Source: Spirochaetales bacterium (lineage in GTDB: Bacteria > Spirochaetota > Spirochaetia > SPDA01). Taken from it: 12,564 nt of DNA. Of this stretch, positions 1 to 6,468 are shown in pieces. The translations under genes and the position numbers were made by a program. The notes under the pieces are model-generated. The model had not been told where the DNA came from and made no database searches. It saw only the letters and a program-made list of their open reading frames with translations. The first letter of the stretch is position 1, and every line of letters begins with the position of its first letter. The stretch is from positions 1-12,564 of the forward strand of contig SPDA01000019.1 in NCBI GenBank assembly GCA_004525155.1, written 5' to 3'.

Positions 1-403
1 ACTGTTCAAGAGTCCTTGCCTTGAGGAAGGATACGGTAACATCCTGTAACTCTTCCCACAAGGCCTGGGAACTGCATCTGCCGGACCTGATACAGTCATC
101 ATTATGATTACTGCACTGTGCAGTCAGAACCGGACCTTCCAGGGCAGTGACAATATCGTACAGCGTTATTTCCACCGGACTTCGAGCAAGGGTGTAGCCG
201 CCTTCGGGACCACGGCTGCCGGTCACGATGCCGGACTTTTTAAGCGGATTGAAAATCTGCTCGCGATACTTCCGGGATATCCCTTCCCTGTCCGCGATGC
301 TGTGCAGGGACACTATTTCCTTCGATCCCAGCGGTCCACAGCCTCCCGCCAGAAGGGAAAGGGCTCTAAGTGCATAACGGACCCGGGACGATACTGCAAA
401 CAT
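1..403 (-). CDS. Rrf2-family transcriptional regulator with three-cysteine motif (3' end cut by window edge)
   Basis: The first 134 residues are visible. The N-terminal half is a winged helix of the Rrf2/IscR/NsrR/CymR family: the RVRYALRAL helix (residues 7-15), the recognition-helix segment GISRKYREQIFNPLKKSGIV (41-60), and the wing RGPEGGYTLAR (64-74), followed by the family-typical DIVTALEGP (83-91). Three cysteines at 97, 104 and 110 give C-x6-C-x5-C, the place where IscR and NsrR bind an Fe-S cluster, although IscR has C-x5-C-x5-C. The conserved ALWEEL segment follows the third cysteine. The ATG at 401-403 has an AGGAGA ribosome site at 408-413. It starts 33 bp after the nadA stop on the same strand, so it is probably co-transcribed with nadA. 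An iron-sulfur or redox-sensing DNA-binding role is inferred; the target genes are unknown. The C-terminal 15-35 residues lie outside the window. Confidence 0.9.
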   Translation of the reverse strand, partial: MFAVSSRVRYALRALSLLAGGCGPLGSKEIVSLHSIADREGISRKYREQIFNPLKKSGIVTGSRGPEGGYTLARSPVEITLYDIVTALEGPVLTAQCSNHNDDCIRSGRCSSQALWEELQDVTVSFLKARTLEQ

Positions 404-436
404 GCAATCTCCTAAAGACTCGGCCTGAAGCGCCGT

Positions 437-1351
437 CTAAAGCGCCAGCATCCTCTCGATCGGGCGCTTCGCCTTTTCCATGAGCTCCGGAGACAGTTCG
501 ATGACAGTCTCTTTCCTCTCCATGGAACGCAGCACGCTTTCCAGCGTGATGAGCTTCATATTGGCGCACACCATGATTTCCGAAGCAAGGTAAAATTCCT
601 TGTCCGGATTGAATTTTTTAAGACGGTGGAGTATTCCCTCCTCCGTCCCTATGATGAAACTCCGGGCCGGGGAACCGGTGCAGTACTTCACTATCTGCTC
701 GGTACTGCCCACAAAATCGGCGGTATCCGCGACTTCCTTTGAGCATTCAGGATGAACGAGAACCAGAGCTCCGGGATGCTTTTTTTTCATTTCCTCGATG
801 TGTTCGGGAATTACCAGGTGATGAGTCGGGCAGTAGCCCTGCCAGAGGATCATGTCCCGGCCGGTTTTTTCCATGACCCACCTGCCCAGGTTTTTATCGG
901 GCACGAACAGAATTTCCCTGCCCTCAGGGACTGAATTTACAACTTTTACGGCATTGGAGGAGGTACAGCAAATATCCGTCTCCGCCTTGACAGCCGCGGT
1001 GCTGTTTATGTAGGTGATCACCGCCGCATCCGGATGCTCATCCTTCAGTTTTCTAAGCCTCTGGGGACTAACCATGTTGGCCAGAGGACAGCCTGCAAAT
1101 TTTTCCGGAAGGAGAACGAGCTTTTCGGGGTTGAGAAGTTTCGCGCTTTCCGCCATGAAGTGTACGCCGCAGAAAACGATTGTTTCCGCATCCGTTTTCG
1201 AAGCCTCGATACACAAACCGAGGCTGTCCCCCACGAAATCCGCCAGGTCCTGTATTTCAGCCCGCTGGTAGCTGTGGGCGAGTATGACAGCGTTCATGTC
1301 CTTCTTGAGCTTTTTTATCCTGTCTGTTATGTCATGGGACGTATCGTACAT
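437..1351 (-). CDS. nadA: Quinolinate synthase NadA
   Basis: This is the [4Fe-4S] enzyme that condenses iminoaspartate with dihydroxyacetone phosphate to quinolinate, the second step of de novo NAD synthesis in the cytoplasm. The 304-residue product has the usual short NadA length and all three internally repeated domains. Cluster ligands are Cys88 (AGCPLANM), Cys174 (GYCPTHH) and Cys262 (VCANMK). Active-site motifs include LAHSYQ (24-29, usually LAHNYQ), ITYINST (112-118), CCTSSNAV (128-135), HPEC (200-203), IIGTEEG (233-239) and the TLESV that follows MK. The reading frame is open up to a TTG at 1399, but that TTG has no ribosome site and lies inside the predicted promoter. The ATG at 1351 has AGG-rich sequence about 10 bp upstream and gives the normal N-terminus. 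nadB and nadC are not in the window. The next gene, an Rrf2 regulator, follows after 33 bp. Confidence 0.97.
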   Translation of the reverse strand: MYDTSHDITDRIKKLKKDMNAVILAHSYQRAEIQDLADFVGDSLGLCIEASKTDAETIVFCGVHFMAESAKLLNPEKLVLLPEKFAGCPLANMVSPQRLRKLKDEHPDAAVITYINSTAAVKAETDICCTSSNAVKVVNSVPEGREILFVPDKNLGRWVMEKTGRDMILWQGYCPTHHLVIPEHIEEMKKKHPGALVLVHPECSKEVADTADFVGSTEQIVKYCTGSPARSFIIGTEEGILHRLKKFNPDKEFYLASEIMVCANMKLITLESVLRSMERKETVIELSPELMEKAKRPIERMLAL

Positions 1352-1367
1352 CGGCTTAATTCCTACC

Positions 1368-1391
1368 TTTCTTGTATGAAATATACAGAAA
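1368..1391. promoter_or_regulatory. Inverted repeat over the nadA -10 box and start site, candidate operator
   Basis: The core is a perfect palindrome, TGTAT-N5-ATACA (1373-1387). The arms extend outward as TTTC/GAAA with one extra base on the left side. It covers the nadA -10 box and the predicted transcription start, where a bound repressor would block the polymerase. Which protein binds is unknown; the Rrf2 protein encoded just after nadA is the nearest candidate. Confidence 0.45.
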
Positions 1392-1408
1392 TAATGCAAT
1401 CAGGTCAA
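1380..1408 (-). promoter_or_regulatory. Sigma70-type promoter for nadA
   Basis: On the minus strand, TTGACC (1403-1408) is followed by exactly 17 bp and then TATATT (1380-1385). Both boxes are close to the housekeeping consensus. Transcription would begin near 1373, about 22 bp ahead of the nadA ATG. Its position argues against the upstream TTG at 1399 as the translation start. Confidence 0.7.
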
Positions 1409-1419
1409 GAATTTCATTG

Positions 1420-1448
1420 TTGAATACAGATGTCATCCGTGCTATTGT
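1420..1448 (+). promoter_or_regulatory. Possible promoter for the CsgG-like lipoprotein gene
   Basis: TTGAAT (1420-1425), a 17-bp spacer and TATTGT (1443-1448) stand 21 bp before the ATG of the CsgG-like gene, with the ribosome site AAAGGGAGG at 1454-1462 in between. The predicted 5' leader is only about 14 nt. The -10 box is an imperfect match. Confidence 0.45.
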
Positions 1449-1468
1449 TTTTTAAAGGGAGGCTAAAC

Positions 1469-2038
1469 ATGAAACCTACTGGAAGAATGGTACTGTTATT
1501 CCTTGCGGCGGCGGCGGCAGCGTCCGGTTTTTATTCCTGTGTAAGCGGCAAAACCGCGGAGGACGGAACCGTTGTCTATTCCCTGAAGCCCGGCATACAA
1601 ATTCTTGCGGAAGACGTCATTGACAGCTACTGGGGTTACCTCGATGTCAGCGGATTGGCAGACAAGGTCCCGGTCCGGCGGCTTGCAGTTCTCCCTTTTG
1701 TCAATGAGGAAGGCAAGAAAATCGACCTCGGCAGGGACATCGCCAATTCCATGCAGGTGGCGATGTATGATCCGGAACTTTTTTCCATGCTGGAACGGGA
1801 ACGCATAGACAGCATCCTAGAGGAATACAAATTTTCGAAAACCGGTATGGTAGAGGAAATTTCAGCAGCCGAACTGGGTAAATTGCTGGGCGCCGAACTT
1901 ATCCTCGTAGGCACCGTTACCCAGAAAACCTACACCAGCGTCATTTCCAAGATTGTAGACCTGACCACAGGTGAGATACGCGCCATCGGCGAAGTCAATC
2001 TCGAAGATGTCCCCAAAGCTAAAACGCTGGACTCCTGA
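1469..2038 (+). CDS. CsgG/FlgO/LpoB-like outer-envelope lipoprotein
   Basis: A 189-residue predicted lipoprotein. The signal peptide has an alanine-rich core (13-18) and ends in the relaxed lipobox FYSC, with lipidated Cys24. The mature part carries one domain of the CsgG/FlgO/LpoB superfamily: the strand RRLAVLPFVN (70-79), LGRDIANSM (87-95), the LFSMLERERIDSILEE helix (104-119), the AELGKLLGAELILVGTV segment (134-150), and a final strand from VISKIVDLTTGEI to GEVNLE. The length suits the short FlgO/LpoB type rather than the roughly 270-residue curli pore CsgG, so pore formation is not implied. The ATG at 1469 has a near-perfect ribosome site (AAAGGGAGG, 6-bp spacer); an in-frame upstream start at 1430 lacks one. 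Its last 32 bp overlap the next gene, so the two are translationally linked. Related proteins help assemble envelope machines or activate cell-wall synthases; the role here is unknown. Confidence 0.8.
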   Translation: MKPTGRMVLLFLAAAAAASGFYSCVSGKTAEDGTVVYSLKPGIQILAEDVIDSYWGYLDVSGLADKVPVRRLAVLPFVNEEGKKIDLGRDIANSMQVAMYDPELFSMLERERIDSILEEYKFSKTGMVEEISAAELGKLLGAELILVGTVTQKTYTSVISKIVDLTTGEIRAIGEVNLEDVPKAKTLDS

Positions 2039-2930
2039 AACGTCCCCGGCGCTGCCGGTCTTCCTCCTTCTCGTATTCACCGCTGCAGGGGTGCATGCGT
2101 CCCCCGATATTCTGGCGCGGGCGGAATCCTACTTTACGTCGGGGGAACATGAGGCAGGTCTCCGATTCCTTGAATACCAGCTGCCGGAACTGACCGATAC
2201 CCGGGAAAAAACCGACGCCCTCATACTGCTGGCGCAATTTTCCCTCAACTGGTCCCAGCAGCTCGAGAAGAAGGGCGCACGGAAGGAGGAACTGCTGCAG
2301 CTCCTGATGAGAGGAAGGACCTGGGCGGATGACGCTATCAGCCTCGATCCCTACAACGAAAAGGCCTACTTCTGGCGCGCGTCCACCCTTGGAAGGTGGG
2401 GCCAGGTGAAGGGCCTGTTCGAAGCCCTGAGCCGTACCAGGGAAATGCGGGAGGACCTCATTCGTTCCGTGGAAATCAATCCTTCCTACACCCCCTCATG
2501 GTATGTCCTTAGCATGCTGTACGAACAGCTTCCCGGCGGCATAATATCCTTCGGGGATCCGGATATCTCGGTCTCCCTGGGGCGAAAAGCAGCCGCATCG
2601 CAGGATTCCAAAGCCGCAGGCAAGGAGGAGAGAAGGATAGGCTGGGACTATTACATCCAGCTGGCAAGATCCCTCATGAAGCGCAATTGGGACCCAAAGC
2701 GCCGTATCCGTGAAAAGGGGGAAAAAGCGGCGGCCTACGAAAACGCGGTCGGTGTTTTTGAAAAAGGCTCCTTGTACGAAGGCATCTGCGAGATTGAATC
2801 CATCAGCGACAGGAAGGAGGCGGAGTCCATCCTTCGATGGGTGGTAGCTTCAATCGAAAACCGGCCGCAGATGAAACTCCTTTACGAGGAAGACTACGCA
2901 AAGGCGGAGGAACTGCTCAAGCGTTTTTAA
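2007..2930 (+). CDS. Exported TPR-like protein paired with the CsgG-like lipoprotein
   Basis: A 307-residue protein of unknown function. Residues 1-31 form a signal peptide: basic start, hydrophobic VFLLLVFTAAG, and a predicted signal peptidase I site VHA/SP. No lipobox cysteine is seen, so it is probably periplasmic. The middle has TPR-like helical pairs, including WADDAISLDPYNEKAYFWRA (106-125) and IRSVEINPSYTPSWYVLSML (152-171), then YEQLPGG. That last pattern resembles RMDN-like TPR proteins and the TatT (TRAP transporter T-component) group; I cannot confirm either. The C-terminal half is charged and helical. The start is the ATG at 2007, inside the upstream gene in another frame (32-bp overlap) with only a weak ribosome site, which suggests translational coupling. 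The GTG at 1971 would place twelve residues before the signal peptide and is less likely. The stop is 16 bp from the convergent kinase gene. Confidence 0.75.
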   Translation: MSPKLKRWTPETSPALPVFLLLVFTAAGVHASPDILARAESYFTSGEHEAGLRFLEYQLPELTDTREKTDALILLAQFSLNWSQQLEKKGARKEELLQLLMRGRTWADDAISLDPYNEKAYFWRASTLGRWGQVKGLFEALSRTREMREDLIRSVEINPSYTPSWYVLSMLYEQLPGGIISFGDPDISVSLGRKAAASQDSKAAGKEERRIGWDYYIQLARSLMKRNWDPKRRIREKGEKAAAYENAVGVFEKGSLYEGICEIESISDRKEAESILRWVVASIENRPQMKLLYEEDYAKAEELLKRF

Positions 2931-2946
2931 GGGACTTCTAGAGGTC

Positions 2947-4536
2947 TCAAGGCGGTACGGGAAGCATGATGACCGACGTGGTTCCCGAATTTGAATCAGA
3001 TGTAAATTCGAGTTTTCCGCCGTGGTCCTGTATGATGGTATTCGAAACCGAAAGCCCCAGTCCCGTGCCTCCCGTCGTCCGTTTCGTCGTAAAAAAGGGA
3101 TCTTTGACATGCGGCAATTCATGCTTCGGTATGCCTAACCCTTCATCCCGGACCGTGATGAGTACCGATTTTGAAACAGGATCAAACGAGGTAGCAACAA
3201 AAATTCCCTCGTCCTTGCTCCGCAAGGCCTGACATGAATTCTGGATAAGATTTATAATGACCTGCTCAAGTTTCTGAAAACTTCCGTTTACCATGGGCAG
3301 GTCCTTCGCATATTCCACGGCAAACCGTGTGGTGGCGTGTTTTACCATATTGGACACGAGAGTTACCGCGGACCTCAGCACCATGTTGATGTTTACCAGG
3401 GTCATGGGCGCGCCTGCGTCCGGCAGCGCGTATTCGCGAAGATCCTTGACTATGCTGTTTATCCTTTTCGCGCAGTCTTCAATCCAGGAAAAGTGGCTCT
3501 GAAGGTCGGTGCGTATATCCGAATATTCGGCCCCGCCCAGGAGAAAATCGCCGTTTTCCTCGAAATGCCTGTCCAGTATGGGCAAAATACCCTGCCAGGC
3601 TTCCCTAAGAAATTGTCCGGTCATGAGGATGGTCTGATTGGGGTTATTAATTTCGTGGGCCACGCCGGCCACCAGAATACCCAGGGAAGCGAGCTTGTCC
3701 GCCTGGATTAATTGGGTGTGCTGCTTTTCCTTTTCCAGTTCCGCAAGCCTCTGTTCGGTAACGTCCTGCGCGGCCCCGATTATTTTTACAAGTCTGCCGC
3801 CCGCCGGATTCCATTCCGGTTTGAGATAATTTTTAAGGTACCTCAGTTCCCCGTTTTTGGTTGTTATGCGGCACTCATAAACAACGGGAAGGGAAGACGT
3901 TTCCCGGAACATTTTCCGCATATCCTTAAGGCTCGGCAGATCCTCACTGCGTACAATCGAAAGCCATTTGTGCCCGAGACTTTCCGCTTCCTCGAGAGAG
4001 TAACCGGTAATCCGCTGATAGGCGCCGGTTATCCATTCGAGTTCAGGTTCCCCCTTTTTCGTAAACCGGACAAGGAAAACGAAATCGGAGATGAGCTCGG
4101 ATATCATTCTGTGCCGCGCTTCGCTCTCCTTGAGTTTTGCCTCGAGACCGTGCTTATACATGGCCATCTCGATATTGCTGCGAAGCTCGCGTATCTGAAA
4201 GGGTTTCACGATATATCCGAAGGGCGCAGTCAGCCTGGCACGGTTTATGGTGGAGTCGTCCACGTAAGCCGTCATGTAAATAACCGGTACATCGAGTTCC
4301 ATTTTTATTCTCGAAGCCGTGGTAATTCCATCCATGCTTCCCTTGAGACTTATATCCATCAGTATGAGATCGGGACGGTGTTTCCTGGCTGCCTCCAGCG
4401 CCTCCTCCCCGGAAGAAACAATACCGACAACTTCGTAATCCTGGTACGAAAGCTTGTATTCGAGGTTTTTAGCCGTGATAATTTCGTCTTCCACTATCAG
4501 GATTCTAATTTTTCTTTCCATCGTACCGTCAATCAT
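2947..4536 (-). CDS. Receiver-PAS-histidine kinase (N-terminal receiver hybrid)
   Basis: A 529-residue cytoplasmic signalling protein with no membrane segment. Residues 9-125 are a CheY-like receiver: acidic VEDE (15-18), phospho-acceptor Asp61 (LILMDISL), Thr89 (YMTA) and Lys111 (KPF). A short linker helix leads to a PAS domain (about 140-262), ending in GAAQDVTEQR. The kinase core has the H-box with His294 (VAHEINNP), a long dimerisation hairpin, the N-box Asn433 (NLIQNSCQAL), G1 (DEGLGIP, 464-470), the F-box (DPFFTTK, 479-485) and G2 (GGTGLGLS). All residues needed for autophosphorylation are present. The ATG at 4536 has AAAGGG six bases upstream; Met6 is the alternative. It follows the TPR lipoprotein gene by 20 bp and is the last gene of the icd unit. 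No separate output regulator is in the window. Signal and target are unknown. Confidence 0.93.
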   Translation of the reverse strand: MIDGTMERKIRILIVEDEIITAKNLEYKLSYQDYEVVGIVSSGEEALEAARKHRPDLILMDISLKGSMDGITTASRIKMELDVPVIYMTAYVDDSTINRARLTAPFGYIVKPFQIRELRSNIEMAMYKHGLEAKLKESEARHRMISELISDFVFLVRFTKKGEPELEWITGAYQRITGYSLEEAESLGHKWLSIVRSEDLPSLKDMRKMFRETSSLPVVYECRITTKNGELRYLKNYLKPEWNPAGGRLVKIIGAAQDVTEQRLAELEKEKQHTQLIQADKLASLGILVAGVAHEINNPNQTILMTGQFLREAWQGILPILDRHFEENGDFLLGGAEYSDIRTDLQSHFSWIEDCAKRINSIVKDLREYALPDAGAPMTLVNINMVLRSAVTLVSNMVKHATTRFAVEYAKDLPMVNGSFQKLEQVIINLIQNSCQALRSKDEGIFVATSFDPVSKSVLITVRDEGLGIPKHELPHVKDPFFTTKRTTGGTGLGLSVSNTIIQDHGGKLEFTSDSNSGTTSVIMLPVPP

Positions 4537-4556
4537 CGGCTACCCTTTTTCCTGTA

Positions 4557-6467
4557 CTATTGAGCGATTTTTGCCTGCAGGTTGAGAAGTCTTGCGGATA
4601 TTTCCGCGTTTTTGGGATTCATCGACGCAGCCTGTTTCAGATATCTGAGCGCCGTTCTCTGATCTCCGGCGGCCAGATAGGCCTCGGAAATGGCGAGGAG
4701 GGCATCGACGTTCGTCAAATCCTCGAACAGCGACTGCTGCAGAACGGATATTGCAGCATCATTTCCTTCAACTGTCATGCTTTTCAGGTAAAGAAGCCGG
4801 CTTTTCGGCGGACCCGGCTGCGACCTGGCAAGTAATTCATCGATCAGCTGCCCAGCTTCAACGAATCTTTTAAGCGCAACGAGACTCTCGACCAGGGGCA
4901 GGGCGGCAGCCGCATTCTGCGGATTCAGATTGTACAGTTCCTCCGCCAGGGTATGAGCCTTATCGGCGGATCCGTTTTTAACGGCGGCCCGTACCGCAAG
5001 CTCGAGGAACCTCACTTCGTTCAGGGTTCCGGCCCCTGTCCCCTTCTCCTTTCTCACTGCAATTATCTGGTCGGCGAAGAGTTCCGCCTGTTCCCAGTTT
5101 AGAAGGGTTACCGCGTCCTCCAGCAGCATCATGAGAACAGATACCCGTCCCGGGTCCGAAGTGAGTATCGCGTACAGAAGCGGCCTCGCCTTCTCCCTCT
5201 GGTTATCCTCCATCAACAGCCTGGCGTAAGCCTCGTTGAAGACCCCGTTGTCATTGAACTCCGCCCATTTTTCCTCCGCGTAGGCAAGGGCCGCTTTGAA
5301 TCCCTTTGTTTTTTCTTCCAGCGCAAGACGCGTCATGATCACGTCCGCGTCTCCGGATTTAAGTTTTTCCACCATCTGGAGCAGCTTTTCCGCCTGTCCG
5401 TAGGAACCGAGGGCCATGAGGATCTTTGCCTTGAGAAAAACGAGGTCCGTGTCCTGGGACGCCGCCATTGCCCTTGTTGTCATGGTCAGGGCTTCTTCAT
5501 ATCTGCTCATTCCGTACAGGGCGTAGGCGGCCATACCAAGCAGCCCGGATTCCGCATTGGTCTCCGCGGCCAGTGAGGCTATCCGGTTGTAGGCTTTCTG
5601 AAATTCCCTGTCAATGATTTCAATCCGGGCAAGCCCCGTATCTGCCGGGTAACAGGTGTTATCCAGTTCCAGCGCTTTTGAATACATGCCGTAGGCGCCG
5701 GTCAAATCCGATTTCTTTTCCAGCACCAGCCCTTTCAGATAGAGGAGGATAACGCTTCCTCCTTTTAGACGCAAGCCCCGGTCCAAAACAGGTTCCGCGT
5801 AATTCAGAATGTCGCTGGTGTTCCTCGCCTGCACAATCAGGGAGCCGATGATGATTTTCAGGATATTTTCCTCCCCGGCCAGGGCCGGACCGGAAAGATC
5901 GGGATTTTTTTCCCCTCCCAGGGACCTGGCGAAAAGGGCCGGGTAAAGGCTCGAGGGAGAGGGAGGGGGATCACTTGACAGGGTGTACATCCTTGGAAAG
6001 ACGTTTTTAAGGATCATTGCCGCAATATACGCATATTCCCTGCCCATTTCGGATTTACCGGCTTCTGAATTTTCAAGCTGCTCCAGCGCGCGGGTCAGGG
6101 ATGACGGGGACCCTGTTTCGAGCAGATTCCGCACATCTTTAAGAATTTGCGCCTGGACGTCAATAGCGCCCTGCGGTTCCGCCGGCTTGCCGGTATCAAT
6201 TTCAAGGCCGGTGGATTGGGTAGCGGACCCGGCGGAGACCGATGCCGGACTTTGGGAAACACAGGAAAGGAAGGCAAGCACAGCGGCGGCAGACAGGAGG
6301 AAGGCAGGTAAAGCATGTTTAGCAGCCAAAGAAACCCGCAGGAGTCTGAGGCTCCGGCCCCGGCAGTGTGCGGATGAAGAGAAGCCGAGGAACAGGCGCC
6401 CCGCACCGCGGATAACCGGACCCAAAACCGCGGCTATTCCGCACAGGTTCCAATGGCTTGCCGTCAT
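4557..6467 (-). CDS. Large TPR-repeat lipoprotein
   Basis: A 636-residue envelope protein of unknown function. The hydrophobic stretch LPAFLLSAAAVLAF is followed by a lipobox, FLSC, with Cys69, then a Ser/Ala/Thr-rich linker. Roughly residues 200-636 are helical TPR/Sel1-like units; clear ones include GAYGMYSKALELD, YEEALTMTTRAMAAS, and the C-terminal AYLAAGDQRTALRYLKQAAS followed by MNPKNAEI. Such repeats act as protein-docking scaffolds. The coordinates use the only in-frame ATG, at 6467, one base after the icd TGA, which fits translational coupling. That start puts 68 residues before the lipid cysteine, far longer than normal, and has no ribosome site. A TTG at 6329 would give a normal 22-residue signal peptide but also lacks a clear site. 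The true start is therefore uncertain; frame and stop are secure. The kinase gene follows after 20 bp. Confidence 0.85.
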   Translation of the reverse strand: MTASHWNLCGIAAVLGPVIRGAGRLFLGFSSSAHCRGRSLRLLRVSLAAKHALPAFLLSAAAVLAFLSCVSQSPASVSAGSATQSTGLEIDTGKPAEPQGAIDVQAQILKDVRNLLETGSPSSLTRALEQLENSEAGKSEMGREYAYIAAMILKNVFPRMYTLSSDPPPSPSSLYPALFARSLGGEKNPDLSGPALAGEENILKIIIGSLIVQARNTSDILNYAEPVLDRGLRLKGGSVILLYLKGLVLEKKSDLTGAYGMYSKALELDNTCYPADTGLARIEIIDREFQKAYNRIASLAAETNAESGLLGMAAYALYGMSRYEEALTMTTRAMAASQDTDLVFLKAKILMALGSYGQAEKLLQMVEKLKSGDADVIMTRLALEEKTKGFKAALAYAEEKWAEFNDNGVFNEAYARLLMEDNQREKARPLLYAILTSDPGRVSVLMMLLEDAVTLLNWEQAELFADQIIAVRKEKGTGAGTLNEVRFLELAVRAAVKNGSADKAHTLAEELYNLNPQNAAAALPLVESLVALKRFVEAGQLIDELLARSQPGPPKSRLLYLKSMTVEGNDAAISVLQQSLFEDLTNVDALLAISEAYLAAGDQRTALRYLKQAASMNPKNAEISARLLNLQAKIAQ

Positions 6468-6468
6468 C

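Noticed and set aside
1352..1399. Sixteen-codon N-terminal extension of nadA from TTG at 1399
   Set aside because: It has no ribosome site, would cover the predicted -10 box, and adds sequence foreign to the NadA N-terminus.
1505..1522. GCG-rich triplet run in the signal peptide of the CsgG-like protein, considered as a phase-variable repeat
   Set aside because: It is short and interrupted, triplet slippage would not break the frame, and alanine runs are normal in signal peptides.
1971..2006. GTG at 1971 as start of the exported TPR-like gene
   Set aside because: It would add a non-signal N-terminal stretch before the signal peptide; the ATG at 2007 gives a normal one.
2933..2946. Near-palindrome around TCTAGA between the convergent stops, considered as a bidirectional terminator
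   Set aside because: The arms meet with no loop, so a stable RNA hairpin is unlikely, and no T-run follows on either strand.
3712..4563. Long plus-strand open frame (283 codons) antisense to the kinase
   Set aside because: The opposite strand encodes a complete receiver-PAS-kinase with all catalytic motifs; this frame has no recognisable motif and no ribosome site.
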